Positions 25,218 to 33,956 of a stretch of DNA of 64,000 nucleotides are shown here, piece after piece. Origin of the DNA: CALAED01 sp035765195 (lineage in GTDB: Bacteria; Actinomycetota; Actinomycetes; Streptosporangiales; Streptosporangiaceae); assembly GCA_035765195.1 (NCBI GenBank), contig DASTYC010000007.1, forward strand, positions 124,001-188,000, given 5' to 3'. A program made the translations under genes and the position numbers. Numbering within the stretch: the stretch's first letter is position 1; each line of letters begins with the position of its first letter. The notes beneath the pieces are model-generated. The model ran no database searches. It worked only from the letters and a program-made list of their open reading frames with translations, and was not told where the DNA came from.

Positions 25218-26483
25218 GTGCGAGGGGTGCTGACAGGGCTTGCGCAGCGGCGTCTGACAGACGTCGTTGAAGCCCGTCTCGCCGAGGAACCGGTCGTTGT
25301 GCTCAACGGGCCACGCACCGTAGGGAAGAGCACCCTGCTCAGCCGGCTGGCCGAGCGGCTGGGACGAACGGTGATCGACTGCGACGACCCGGCGACGAGG
25401 TCCGCGGTGCGCGATGATCCGGCCAGGTTCATCGAATCAGACCAGACCGTGCTGATCGATGAGTACCAGCACGTACCTGAGTTGCTGGATGCCATCAAGG
25501 CTCAACTCAACCGAGATCTCCGCCCGGGCAGGTATGTCCTCGCCGGTTCGACCCGGTACGCGACGCTACCGGAAACCGCGCGGACGCTCACCGGTCGCGT
25601 GGACATCATCCCTGTTCTACCGCTATCTCAAGGCGAGATCGATGACGTGCATGAGTCGTTCGTCGCCAGGCTCCTTGACGGCGCGGGTATCGAGATCGCG
25701 TCGCCCCGCGCCCCAGCTTCCCGTGACGAGTATGCGCTCCGCTCGACTTCAGGCGGCCTGCCCGTGGCCTTGCGCCGCCCGCCGAGTCGTTCTCGGTCTC
25801 GCTGGTTCTCCAATTACGTCAACCTGGTCATCGATAAGGACGTCCTGGACATCTCGCGAGTCCGGCAGCGCGAGATGCTTCCCCGCCTTCTCCGCCAACT
25901 GGCCGCCCGATCCGGCCAAGTCCTGAACATGGCCGCGATCGGATCGACCATCGGCCTGGAGAAGACGACGGCGGAGAACTACACAAAGCTCCTCGAGGCG
26001 GTTTTTCTCGTCAGCCGACTGCCTGCCTGGGGCACGACGCTCGGCTCAAGAGTCGGCAAGCACCCGAAGATTCACATTGTCGATTCCGGCGTGATGGCGT
26101 GGCTGCTGAACCTCACCCCGCAGAAGATCGCCCTCGCTGCACCGGCCACGCTCAGCGAGTATGGCCACCTCCTTGAAACCTTCGCCGTAGGCGAGATTCT
26201 CAAGCAGGCCAGTTGGTCGGATGCGCCAGTGATCGCCGGGCATTTCCGCACCGAAGCCGGGGACGAAGTCGATCTCGTGCTAGAACGTGACGACGGTCAG
26301 GTGATCGCATTCGAGATCAAGGCCGGCTCGCGTATCAGCGGCGAAGACCTCCGCGGTCTGCGCTACCTGAAAGAACGTCTCGGTGACCGCCTGGAAGAAG
26401 CGATGGTCCTGTACACAGGCGTACACGCCTATACACACGATGGCTGGATCACGATCCTGCCATTGAGCAGGCTGTGGGCGTGA
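25218..26483 (+). CDS. AAA-type ATPase with DUF4143 domain
   Basis: This 421-residue protein has an N-terminal P-loop ATPase (Walker A GPRTVGKST near residue 32, Walker B VLIDEYQHVPEL near 80, sensor AGSTR) and a C-terminal DUF4143 region with a restriction-endonuclease-like core (GDEVDLVLERDDGQVIAFEIK, ~residue 350-370). Such genes are widespread and horizontally mobile; their cellular role is not settled. The catalytic D...E-x-K pattern of the nuclease-like fold (D, then EIK) is visible, so nucleic-acid cleavage or binding is possible. The GTG start appears leaderless and is preceded by three iterons. A stretch near residues 190-200 is Arg/Ser/Pro-rich. Confidence 0.85.
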   Translation: MRGVLTGLAQRRLTDVVEARLAEEPVVVLNGPRTVGKSTLLSRLAERLGRTVIDCDDPATRSAVRDDPARFIESDQTVLIDEYQHVPELLDAIKAQLNRDLRPGRYVLAGSTRYATLPETARTLTGRVDIIPVLPLSQGEIDDVHESFVARLLDGAGIEIASPRAPASRDEYALRSTSGGLPVALRRPPSRSRSRWFSNYVNLVIDKDVLDISRVRQREMLPRLLRQLAARSGQVLNMAAIGSTIGLEKTTAENYTKLLEAVFLVSRLPAWGTTLGSRVGKHPKIHIVDSGVMAWLLNLTPQKIALAAPATLSEYGHLLETFAVGEILKQASWSDAPVIAGHFRTEAGDEVDLVLERDDGQVIAFEIKAGSRISGEDLRGLRYLKERLGDRLEEAMVLYTGVHAYTHDGWITILPLSRLWA

Positions 26484-26550
26484 GCACGATCTGGCGCTCG
26501 CCGCGGATGGAGACGTGGAGATCGGGTGGTCGGATCCGCGACCAGGACGG

Positions 26551-27189
26551 TCAGATGTGGTCGACGGCCTCGGCGAGGCGATTGACGACGGGGACGCCCA
26601 CCAGTTCGAGGCTCGCGCGGGCCGTCATGCCGCCGGTGTACAGCACGGCGCGGGCGCCCGCCTCACGGGCGGCGATCGCGTCGTCGGCGCTGTCCCCGAT
26701 CACGATCACGTCGGCCGGGTCCACGCCGAGCCCGGCGAGGTGCCGGACGAGCAGGCCGGCCTTGCGCCCGCCCGCCTGCTCGGGCAGCCGCAGCCCGTCG
26801 ACGCGACGGAACGCGTCGGCGAGGCCGAGCCGGATGATCGTGGGGACGAGTTGCTCGTGCCGCCACATCGACAGCAGCGACTGCGAGTGGCCGGCGGCGG
26901 TCAGCACGTCGATGGTGCGGCGCGCGTCGGCGGCCAGCCGGCACTGCTCCATCAGCCGGTGATAGCAGTCGTGCCAGGCGGCGTCGAGCCGCTCCCACTC
27001 GCCGTCCTCCAGCTCGCGGCCGAGCAGCTTCTCGTAGGCCACCCAGATCGGGCGGGTGTAGATGGCCCGGAAGTCGTCGACGTCGAACGGGCCCAGGCCA
27101 TAGGGGGCGAAGATCTCACTTGTGGCGGCGGCGACGGCTTCGACATCGTCGAAGAGCGTGCCGTTCCAATCCCAGACAACATGCACCAT
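26551..27189 (-). CDS. HAD-family hydrolase
   Basis: This 212-residue protein has motif I WDWNGTLFDD (nucleophile Asp kept, acid/base position Asn as in many actinomycete relatives), a helical cap, motif II SLLSMW, the lysine region GGRKAGLL and motif IV VIVIGDSADDAIAA. It is probably a phosphatase of phosphoglycolate-like type acting on a small phosphorylated metabolite; the substrate is not evident. It follows the DUF6912 gene on the same strand by about 50 bp and may be in one transcript with it. Confidence 0.82.
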   Translation of the reverse strand: MVHVVWDWNGTLFDDVEAVAAATSEIFAPYGLGPFDVDDFRAIYTRPIWVAYEKLLGRELEDGEWERLDAAWHDCYHRLMEQCRLAADARRTIDVLTAAGHSQSLLSMWRHEQLVPTIIRLGLADAFRRVDGLRLPEQAGGRKAGLLVRHLAGLGVDPADVIVIGDSADDAIAAREAGARAVLYTGGMTARASLELVGVPVVNRLAEAVDHI

Positions 27190-27239
27190 TTCGCCACAAG
27201 ATTAACCGGGCGACGCAGTGCTCGCTCCCGGATAAATCG

Positions 27240-27779
27240 TCAGCCGAACAGTTGCGAGAGCTCTTGCGTGGCGTACCACATGAGCTCGTGACCCTCTGCG
27301 GCGCCCACGCTGAACTGGGCGTCCTCGTCGCCCGCGTCGGCGGCGGGCAGCGCCGCCACGGCCGCGCGGATGTCGCCCGCGGCCGAGAGATCGTCGACAT
27401 GACCGGAGACGATCTTGGTCAACGGGATCGGCGCCATCAGCCACACCAGGGCCCGTTCGGCGCCGTCGTCGAGCACGGCGTCGCCGGCCTGCTTGGTGAC
27501 GACATCGTCGGAAACATCGGCGGCCAGCACCACGCGGCGGGGCGGTACCTCGGCCGTGGCTGCCGCGTCGGCCGTGTCAACCGCGTCGGCGATGAGGCGC
27601 AGCGACGCCCGCGCCGCGGCCGTCAGGGCCGCGTACTCCAGCTCTTCCAGGTCGCCCTCGGCGTACCACTCGCGCAGCGCGGGGGTCACGGCGTACGCCC
27701 GGACCGGCACGGGCCCGACCGCGCCGCTGGAAAGCGCCCGAGCCAGCGCCGGAAGCGTGGACGGCAGGTAGACGCGCAT
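27240..27779 (-). CDS. DUF6912-like conserved hypothetical protein
   Basis: This 179-residue protein resembles an actinomycete conserved family by its start MRVYLPSTLPALARAL and the block YAVTPALREWYAEGDLEELE. No catalytic motif, signal or membrane segment is seen. ATG at 27779 begins the conserved block directly. It sits between two HAD-type genes on the same strand. Function unknown. Confidence 0.7.
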   Translation of the reverse strand: MRVYLPSTLPALARALSSGAVGPVPVRAYAVTPALREWYAEGDLEELEYAALTAAARASLRLIADAVDTADAAATAEVPPRRVVLAADVSDDVVTKQAGDAVLDDGAERALVWLMAPIPLTKIVSGHVDDLSAAGDIRAAVAALPAADAGDEDAQFSVGAAEGHELMWYATQELSQLFG

Positions 27780-27874
27780 GTCCCTCTCGATGATCGCCTC
27801 GGCCCCGTACGGTGCTCAGAGTGTGCCAGGTGTCGCGGCCGGGCGTGCCGCGAAACCGTGATCGGGCGGCAAAG

Positions 27875-28522
27875 TCAGCGATCTCGCAGCGGCACGCGAA
27901 AGAGCTCTTCGAGCCTGTCGACGGTCTGCTCGGGCGAGACATGGTGGACGCCGACCATGCCGACCGCCTCGGCGGCGCGGATGTTGTGCTCGATGTCGTC
28001 GACGAAGACGCACTCGCCCGGGTCGAGGCCGAGCGCGGCGGCGGCGTGCCGGTAGATGCGCTCGTCTGGCTTGCGCAGGCCCACCTCGCTGGAGATCACG
28101 ACGGCGTCGAACAACTCGGCCCACAGCTCGCGCGGATAGTCGTTGCCCCAGGAGTTGGACAGCAGTCCCGTCGAAAGATCGCGCCGGCGCGCCGTGCGCA
28201 AGACCGCGTACATCTGCTCGACCGGCGCGAAGCTCTCGAACATGCGCCGCAGCAGGCCCTGCGCCGCGACCGGGCCGCCGTCGACCGTGCGCAACTCGGC
28301 GGCGAGCAGCCGCTCGAACTCGGCCGGGTCGAGCGTGCCGTCCTCCAGGCCGTGGATCGGGTTGGGCCCGCCGCCGGCGTAGGCCTCGGCCACCCAGGCG
28401 CGCATGACGGTGCGGTAGCCGTGGGCGTCGATGCGGTCGGCGGCCAGCCACGCGGCGATCGAGTCGGCGAGCGGCGAGGTCAGCACGCCGCCCCAGTCGA
28501 AGATCAGTCCACGAAGCGCCAC
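27875..28522 (-). CDS. HAD-family hydrolase (haloacid-dehalogenase/phosphatase type)
   Basis: This 215-residue protein has motif I FDWGGVLTSP with a DxG arrangement like that of dehalogenases and soluble epoxide-hydrolase-N domains, motif II LLSNSWG, the lysine in GLRKPDERIY and motif IV VFVDDIEHNIRAA. Asp nucleophile and lysine are intact, so it should be active on a small substrate. The GTG at 28522 is chosen because it directly precedes the first strand (VALRGLIFDWGG); longer in-frame starts add non-conserved sequence. Its stop lies 95 bp before the DUF6912 gene. Confidence 0.82.
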   Translation of the reverse strand: MALRGLIFDWGGVLTSPLADSIAAWLAADRIDAHGYRTVMRAWVAEAYAGGGPNPIHGLEDGTLDPAEFERLLAAELRTVDGGPVAAQGLLRRMFESFAPVEQMYAVLRTARRRDLSTGLLSNSWGNDYPRELWAELFDAVVISSEVGLRKPDERIYRHAAAALGLDPGECVFVDDIEHNIRAAEAVGMVGVHHVSPEQTVDRLEELFRVPLRDR

Positions 28523-28601
28523 GAACCCGATCGTACGGCCGGCCGCGCGGTGCCCGGCACCCCGGACTTCACGGCACATCCCCGGCACATAGCCGTCGGC
28601 G

Positions 28602-29543
28602 TCAGCGGGACATCCCCGCGGTCAGCCCGGCGACGATCTGTTTGGTGGCGACAAGGAACAGCACCACGAGCGGGATCGTCGTGATGACGAGGCCCGCGTT
28701 GAGCTGGGCGTGCGCGGTCTCGAACTCGGCGACGAAGTGGGTCAGCCCGACCGGCAGCGTGTACTTGTCGGTGTCGCCGATCAACACCAACGGGAAGAAG
28801 AAGTCATTCCAGAGCGGGATGAACTGGAACAACGCCACGGTCGTCAACGCCGGCCGGACCAGCGGCACCATGATCCGCGCGAAGATCCGCAGCTCGCCGG
28901 CGCCGTCCATGCGGGCGGCCTCCTCCAGCTCCGCCGGCAGCTGCCGGAAGAACGCGGTCAGCACGAAGACCGAGAACGGCACGCCGCTCGCCGCGTACAC
29001 GCAGACGAGCCCGATCCGGGAGTCGATCAGTCCGAGCGAGTTGAGCAGGTAGAAGACCGGGACGATGCCGAGCCGGATCGGCAGCATCAGCCCGGCCAGG
29101 AAGTAGGCCGACAGCACCCCGTGCCCGGCGAAGCGGTAGCGGGCCAACGGATAGGCGGCCAGCACGGACACGCCGGTGCCCAGCAGCACCGCGCCGCACG
29201 TCACCAGCACCGAGTTCGTGAAATAGGTGCTGAAATGCCCGTCGGACCAGGCGCGCGCGTAATTCTCGAAGGCCGGGTGGAGCGGCAGGCCGAGCGGCCG
29301 GTCGGCCAGTTCGCGTTCGGTGCGCAGCGAGCCGGCGACCATGACGAACAGCGGCGCCAGCGCCACGGCCGCGTACCCCCACAGCAGCACGCCGGCCGCG
29401 GCCCCCGCCGCCCTCGCCCGGACGGGGCGGCGGGGGCGTCCGAGCCGCCGTGCCGGGCGCCCGCTGCCGGCGCGGGGCGGGATCGCTCCGGCAGCGGGCG
29501 CCCGGCGCGGGGGCGGCACGGGCGTGGAGACGGGTGCGGTCAT
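28602..29543 (-). CDS. Carbohydrate ABC transporter permease, MalG-like
   Basis: This 313-residue inner-membrane subunit has about six hydrophobic segments after a Pro/Arg-rich N-terminal tail. The EAA loop that docks the ATPase is visible as LEEAARMDGAGELRIFARIMVP. It works with the MalF-like partner encoded upstream (4-bp overlap) and the binding protein. No ATPase gene is in the operon; related actinomycete sugar importers share a multitask ATPase (MsiK type) encoded elsewhere, and that is my inference here. Linkage to murQ suggests MurNAc, a MurNAc-containing fragment or GlcNAc as cargo. Confidence 0.88.
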   Translation of the reverse strand: MTAPVSTPVPPPRRAPAAGAIPPRAGSGRPARRLGRPRRPVRARAAGAAAGVLLWGYAAVALAPLFVMVAGSLRTERELADRPLGLPLHPAFENYARAWSDGHFSTYFTNSVLVTCGAVLLGTGVSVLAAYPLARYRFAGHGVLSAYFLAGLMLPIRLGIVPVFYLLNSLGLIDSRIGLVCVYAASGVPFSVFVLTAFFRQLPAELEEAARMDGAGELRIFARIMVPLVRPALTTVALFQFIPLWNDFFFPLVLIGDTDKYTLPVGLTHFVAEFETAHAQLNAGLVITTIPLVVLFLVATKQIVAGLTAGMSR

Positions 29544-30490
29544 GTGAGGCGGTCCTCCATCCGCCGGAAGACGCGGGACGCGGCGAGCGCGGTGCCGAAG
29601 ATGAGCACGAACATGCAGACCGCGAGCGCCGACGACTGGCCGATCGCGTTCGCGTCGGGGTTTTGATAGGCGGTCCGGTAAAAGAGCAGGCCGAGCACGT
29701 CGGTCGCCCCGGCCGGGTTGCCCTGCGAGCCCTCCAGCGAATAGATCAGGTCGAGGACGTTGAAGTTGCCGACGAAGGTGAGCACGCTGACGATGCCGAT
29801 CGCGGGCAGCAGCAGCGGCAGCGTCACCCGCCGGAACGTGTGCCAGGCCGACGCGCCGTCGCAGCGCGCCGCCTCGTGGTACTCCTCCGGGATGCCGGCG
29901 AGCGCGGCACCGAACAGCAGCATCGGAAAGCCGATCCACTGCCAGGCGTTCACCAAGATCGCCACCGGCAGCGCGAGGTGCGGGTCGCCGCGCCATGGCT
30001 GCGCGAGCGCGTCGAGGCCGACGGCCCGCAACGTCGCGTTCACCACCCCGAACTGGGGGTTGAGCATCGCCGACCACAGGTAGCCGACGACGATCGGGCT
30101 GACCAGGTGCGGCAGGGTGAACGCGGTCTGCAGGAACCGCCTGCCGCGCCGCGACCGGAACAGCAGCACGGCGAACGCCAGCCCGGCCGTGTTCTGCACC
30201 AGCATCGTGCCGACGAAGAACAGCACGTTGTGCTCCAGCGCCCGCCACACCTGCTCGCTCAGCGGATACCGGGTGAACAGGTCACCGAAGTTGGCCAGGC
30301 CCGCGAAGCCGCTCTGCCGCGTGCCGGACCACCGGAACAGGCTGTACTGCAGGGCCGACACCAGCGGATAGACGATGAAGACCGTGTAGAGCAGCAGGCC
30401 TGGCAGCAGGAAGACGAGCAGCAGCCGCAGGCGCGGACGCCGAGAACCCCCGGCGCCGGCAGTCAGCCCCCGCTGCTCGGCTCGAACCAC
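29540..30490 (-). CDS. Carbohydrate ABC transporter permease, MalF-like
   Basis: This 316-residue protein has six predicted membrane segments, starting with LLLVFLLPGLLLYTVFIVYP, and an EAA loop IPEEYHEAARCDGASAWHTF. It is the first permease of the murQ-linked importer. The GTG at 30490 lies 28 bp inside the end of the binding-protein gene, implying tight coupling. The following MalG-like gene overlaps by four bases. Substrate specificity is set by the binding protein and is inferred from context only. Confidence 0.88.
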   Translation of the reverse strand: MVRAEQRGLTAGAGGSRRPRLRLLLVFLLPGLLLYTVFIVYPLVSALQYSLFRWSGTRQSGFAGLANFGDLFTRYPLSEQVWRALEHNVLFFVGTMLVQNTAGLAFAVLLFRSRRGRRFLQTAFTLPHLVSPIVVGYLWSAMLNPQFGVVNATLRAVGLDALAQPWRGDPHLALPVAILVNAWQWIGFPMLLFGAALAGIPEEYHEAARCDGASAWHTFRRVTLPLLLPAIGIVSVLTFVGNFNVLDLIYSLEGSQGNPAGATDVLGLLFYRTAYQNPDANAIGQSSALAVCMFVLIFGTALAASRVFRRMEDRLT

Positions 30491-31746
30491 GCGCCGATCC
30501 CCTTCTGGATCTCCTTGCCGGCGTCGGCGGCGGACGCGTCGCCGTTGAGCATCTTCTGCAGCGCGGTGCCCTCGGCGTCGCGGCCGAGCGGGTTCCCGTA
30601 GCCGAAGTCGACGAGCATCATGTACGGCGCGCCGTGGTCGGTGTAGTTCTTCAGCATCTGGGCGAGCAGCGGGTCACTCGGCGTGACGCCGGGCACCGCG
30701 GAGATCTGCCTCAGCTCGCCGGCGAACAGCCCGCCGAACTCCTTGGTCGCCATCCACTTCACCAGCTCCAACGCCTCGGCCTGGTGCCGCGACTTGGTGC
30801 TCACGCCGTACGAGCCGTCCACCCAGCCCGATGTGACCGGGTGATCGACCTTCGAGCCGGGCGCCGGCGGCGCCTCGAAGAAGCCGATGTCGAGGTCGGG
30901 GGCGGCCTTCTGGAACGGCCCGAGCTCGTAGGAGCCGCCGGGGTACATCGCGGCCTTCCCGCTGGTGAACAGGGCCTGCGCGTCCGGGTAGTCGACCGCG
31001 GTGACCTTGTCGGGGAAGTACGGCTGCAGCTGCTTGATCACCTGCAGCGAGGCGAGGTAGTCGGGATCGGTGAAGGTCTTCTTGCCGGCCACCGCCGCCG
31101 CGCTGAAGTCCCCGGCGCCGTAGCGGGTGGCGCCGAAGATCTGGTGGGCGATGGCGAGCACCCACGGCTGCAGGCCGCTGGTGGCCATCGGCGTGATGCC
31201 GGCCTTCTTGAGCTTGTCGCTCGCCGCGAGCAGCTCGGCCCACGTCGTGGGCGGGGTGATCTGCTGATCGGCGAAGATCTTCTTGTTGTAGAGCACCTGG
31301 ATGGTCTGCAGCGCGAACGGCACCCCGTAGAGCTTGCCGTCCGTGCGTCCCTTCGCCGCCTGCAGCGTCTCGGCCGGCCAGCCCGACACGTCGACCTTGC
31401 CGTCGAGGGGGACCAGGTCGCCGCCCGCGATCAGCGCCTGGACGGGCCCGTACGGCTTGAGCTGGACGACGTCTGGGCCGCCCTGGGCCTTCTTCACCTC
31501 GTTGGGCAGCACGACCGCGTAGTCGGCGTTCTTGATGCCCTTGAAGGTGACGCGCACATTCGGATGCTTCTTCTCGTACGCGGAGAAGATCTTCTGGTAG
31601 CCGGCCGTGTCCTCTGGGCGCCAGGAGAGCACCGTCAGCCGGACCTTGTCGTCGTTGCCCCCACCGTCCGTGCTGGGAGCGCACGCCGGAAGGACGACGG
31701 CGGCGAACACGCTCAGCGCCGCCAACAGCGCGCCACGCCTGCGCAT
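30463..31746 (-). CDS. Sugar-binding lipoprotein of the ABC importer
   Basis: This 427-residue extracellular solute-binding protein (family 1) starts with a lipoprotein signal: MRRRGALLAALSVFAAVVLP and then AC-APSTDGG. The mature fold shows the usual VRLTVLSWRPEDTAGYQKIF start, the VQALIAGGDLVPL hinge region and GKAAMYPGGSYELG. It would deliver an amino sugar or wall fragment to the two permeases. ATG at 31746 has AAGGGG 8 bp upstream; the frame runs longer but without a signal sequence. It lies 114 bp downstream of murQ across a 12-bp tandem repeat, probably in the same transcript. Confidence 0.9.
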   Translation of the reverse strand: MRRRGALLAALSVFAAVVLPACAPSTDGGGNDDKVRLTVLSWRPEDTAGYQKIFSAYEKKHPNVRVTFKGIKNADYAVVLPNEVKKAQGGPDVVQLKPYGPVQALIAGGDLVPLDGKVDVSGWPAETLQAAKGRTDGKLYGVPFALQTIQVLYNKKIFADQQITPPTTWAELLAASDKLKKAGITPMATSGLQPWVLAIAHQIFGATRYGAGDFSAAAVAGKKTFTDPDYLASLQVIKQLQPYFPDKVTAVDYPDAQALFTSGKAAMYPGGSYELGPFQKAAPDLDIGFFEAPPAPGSKVDHPVTSGWVDGSYGVSTKSRHQAEALELVKWMATKEFGGLFAGELRQISAVPGVTPSDPLLAQMLKNYTDHGAPYMMLVDFGYGNPLGRDAEGTALQKMLNGDASAADAGKEIQKGIGAWFEPSSGG

Positions 31747-31807
31747 ACTCAGACCCCTTTCTCGTGGCCGATCGGCCCGATGTCGTTTCCCCCGAAGGCT
31801 TGGTTCG

Positions 31808-31840
31808 CCCCCCGGCAAACCCCCCGGCAAACCCCCCGGC
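31808..31840. repeat. 12-bp tandem repeat between murQ and the binding-protein gene
   Basis: Units CCCCCCGGCAAA start at 31808, 31820 and 31832 (third unit lacks the AAA). On the transcript strand this gives G6-TTTGCC runs between murQ and the binding-protein gene. Confidence 0.75.
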
Positions 31841-31860
31841 CCGGTGAGCGGGCCGCTCGA

Positions 31861-32865
31861 CTACTCGGCCGCGTCGATCGCGGCGTCGATCTCCACATTC
31901 GGCACGTTCGGCACGTTGCGCACGGCGCGGACGTCGGCAGGCAGCAGCACCCGCAACGCTTCGCGCACGGAGCCGTCGCTCTCGCGCAGCGCCGCCGCGG
32001 CGACCTGCGGCGGCACCTCGCCCAGCAAGGACACCAGCGCCACCCGGGTGTCGCCGCCGGCCTCGGCGAGGGCGCGCTCGCAACCGGTGCGGCCCATGCC
32101 GGTGGCCGCCATGAGCATACGCACCAAGCGGGCGCGCAGTTTGGTGTTCGTCGCGTTGACCCCCACCATGAGGTTGGAGTAGGTGAGGCCGAGGCGGATC
32201 ATTGTGGCCGTCGAGATCGAGTTGAGCACGACCTTGGCCGCGGTGCCGGCCTTCATCCGGGTCGAGCCCATAATCACCTCGGGCCCGGTGTCCACGCCGA
32301 TGTGCACGTCGACCTCGGAGCCGTACGGCGACGCCGGGTTGGAGCTGATCAGCGCGGTGTGCGCGCCCCTGCGCGCCGCCTCGCGCAGGGCGCTGATGAC
32401 GTACGGGGTGCGCCCGCTGGCCGAGATGCCGATGGCGAAGTCGACGGCGCGCACCTCGGCCGCGTCGCGGGCGCCGAGTTCCATGTCGTCCTCGACCTCC
32501 TCGACGGCCTGCAGCAGGGCGTCACGGCCGCCGGCGTGGTGGGCGACGACCCGGCCGGGCTCGATGCCGTAGGTGGGGGGCAGCTCGGCGGCGTCGATCA
32601 CCGCGAGCCGCCCGGACGTGCCGGCGCCGAAGTAGTGCAGCCGCCCGCCCGCCCGCATGGCCTCGACCGCGTAGTCGACCGCGACCGCGATGAGGGACAG
32701 CGTGGCCGCCACCGCGGCGGGCACACGATGGTCCTCGTGGCTGATCATGCGGACGAGCTCGAGCGTGGGCTGGGTGTCGATGTCGACCGTACGGAGGTTG
32801 CGCTCCTCGGTAGGAGCGCCGTTCAGCTCACACAGTGGCGGGACTGCGTCGTTGCGGCCGGTCAC
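31861..32865 (-). CDS. murQ: N-acetylmuramic acid 6-phosphate etherase
   Basis: This 334-residue SIS-fold enzyme (EC 4.2.1.126) removes D-lactate from MurNAc-6-phosphate, giving GlcNAc-6-phosphate for NagA. Family motifs are LRTVDIDTQPTLELVRMISH, YFGAGTSGRLAVIDAAELPP, ISASGRTPYVISAL, GPEVIMGSTRMKAGTAAK with its catalytic Glu region, and NSISTATMIRLG. The C-terminal helical part is complete. The GTG at 32865 overlaps the regulator stop (GTGA), so murR and murQ are coupled. Downstream come the importer genes. This identifies the whole block as a MurNAc salvage locus. Confidence 0.95.
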   Translation of the reverse strand: MTGRNDAVPPLCELNGAPTEERNLRTVDIDTQPTLELVRMISHEDHRVPAAVAATLSLIAVAVDYAVEAMRAGGRLHYFGAGTSGRLAVIDAAELPPTYGIEPGRVVAHHAGGRDALLQAVEEVEDDMELGARDAAEVRAVDFAIGISASGRTPYVISALREAARRGAHTALISSNPASPYGSEVDVHIGVDTGPEVIMGSTRMKAGTAAKVVLNSISTATMIRLGLTYSNLMVGVNATNTKLRARLVRMLMAATGMGRTGCERALAEAGGDTRVALVSLLGEVPPQVAAAALRESDGSVREALRVLLPADVRAVRNVPNVPNVEIDAAIDAAE

Positions 32866-33800
32866 CGGCGCCTCCGCTCCGACCGCATCGATCGTCCTCT
32901 GACGGCGTCGAGCGTGGCTTCGAGATTTTCCTTGGTCGGCGTGTAGGTACGCTGCGCGACGCAGACGAACACGCAGTCGACCACGGTGAGCTGCGCCAGC
33001 CGGCTCGCCGTGGCGCCGGACCTGAACGTCGTCTCCCTGGCCGCCGTGGTCAGCACGAAGTCGACCACCTCGGCGATGGGCGAGCGAGGGAAGCTGGTGA
33101 GCGCCACGGTCACCGCCCCCTTGCGTCCGGCCTCGGTCAGCGCGTCGATGGTGTCGATGGTCGTGCCCGAGTGGGAGATGCCGATCGCCACGTCGCCGGG
33201 GCCGAGGACGGCGGCGCTGGTCAGCATCATGTGCGCGTCGGACCAGGCATAGGAGACGCGGCCGATGCGGTGCAGCTTCTGCTGGAAGTCCATGGCCACG
33301 AAGGCGCCGGCGCCCACGCCGTAGATGTCGACCCGCCCGGCGTCGACGATCGCGGCGACGACGTCGTCGAGGGCCTTGACGTCGAGCTGGCCCGCGGTGT
33401 CTTCGACGGCTCGGGCGTCGGAGTAGGCGACCTTCTCCACGATCTCTTCCAGAGAGTCGTCGCGGCCGATGTCGCCGCCGACGACGCGGCCGCCCGCGCC
33501 CTGCGCGCGGCCCGCCTCGTTGGCGAGCGTCAGCCGCAGCTCCGGGTAGCCGGTGAAGCCGATCGCCCGGCAGAACCTGATCACGGTGGTCTCGGACGTG
33601 CCGCACGACTGGGCGAGCTCGGTGATCGTCGAGGCCGCCACCTCCTCGGGGGCGTGGATGACGCGGTGCGCCACCCGCCGCTCGGCCGGTGCCAGGGACG
33701 GCAGCAAGGAGCGCACCCGGATGACCGTCCCCAGGGCGACACCGCCCCCTGTCGCGCCCCCCGCCGACACGAGGGTGCTATCCGCCGGTGTAGCCATCAT
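32862..33800 (-). CDS. murR: MurR/RpiR-family regulator (1), coupled to murQ
   Basis: This 312-residue protein has an N-terminal RpiR helix-turn-helix (ASTITELAQSCGTSETTVIRF) and a C-terminal SIS sugar-phosphate domain (VDIYGVGAGAFVAMD, IGISHSGTTIDTIDAL). It should sense MurNAc-6-P or a related sugar phosphate and control the salvage operon. Its ATG lies seven bases after a predicted -10, so the mRNA is probably leaderless; an ATG three bases further on is also possible. A palindrome on that promoter is a candidate autoregulatory operator. It is a close paralog of the next regulator upstream. Confidence 0.9.
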   Translation of the reverse strand: MMATPADSTLVSAGGATGGGVALGTVIRVRSLLPSLAPAERRVAHRVIHAPEEVAASTITELAQSCGTSETTVIRFCRAIGFTGYPELRLTLANEAGRAQGAGGRVVGGDIGRDDSLEEIVEKVAYSDARAVEDTAGQLDVKALDDVVAAIVDAGRVDIYGVGAGAFVAMDFQQKLHRIGRVSYAWSDAHMMLTSAAVLGPGDVAIGISHSGTTIDTIDALTEAGRKGAVTVALTSFPRSPIAEVVDFVLTTAARETTFRSGATASRLAQLTVVDCVFVCVAQRTYTPTKENLEATLDAVRGRSMRSERRRR

Positions 33801-33836
33801 GGTAGAAACTTTCTTACGTACCAGAGATTATGTCAA
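33801..33836 (-). promoter_or_regulatory. Promoter/operator P1 of murR-murQ
   Basis: Read on the minus strand: TTGACA, 17 bp, GAAAGT, then seven bases to the ATG. The -10 is embedded in the palindrome AGAAACTTTCT (33804-33814 on the plus strand). Layout and bases match P2 before the second regulator and P3 before nagZ. Confidence 0.65.
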
Positions 33837-33874
33837 TAGATACCGATCGTTCTCGGAGATCTTGGGGCCCCCAT

Positions 33875-33915
33875 GACCAGCAGCCGCCTCACACGAGGGT
33901 GGGCGGCTGCTGGTC
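33875..33915. terminator. Strong hairpin after the second MurR-type gene
   Basis: Arms GACCAGCAGCCGCC and GGCGGCTGCTGGTC pair perfectly over 14 bp with a 13-base loop. It lies 41 bp after the second regulator's stop and before promoter P1, so the two regulators should be separate transcription units. No T-tract follows. Confidence 0.75.
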
Positions 33916-33956
33916 GGCGATGGGCGATGGGCGGGGTGCGGCGCGGCCGGCTCGGG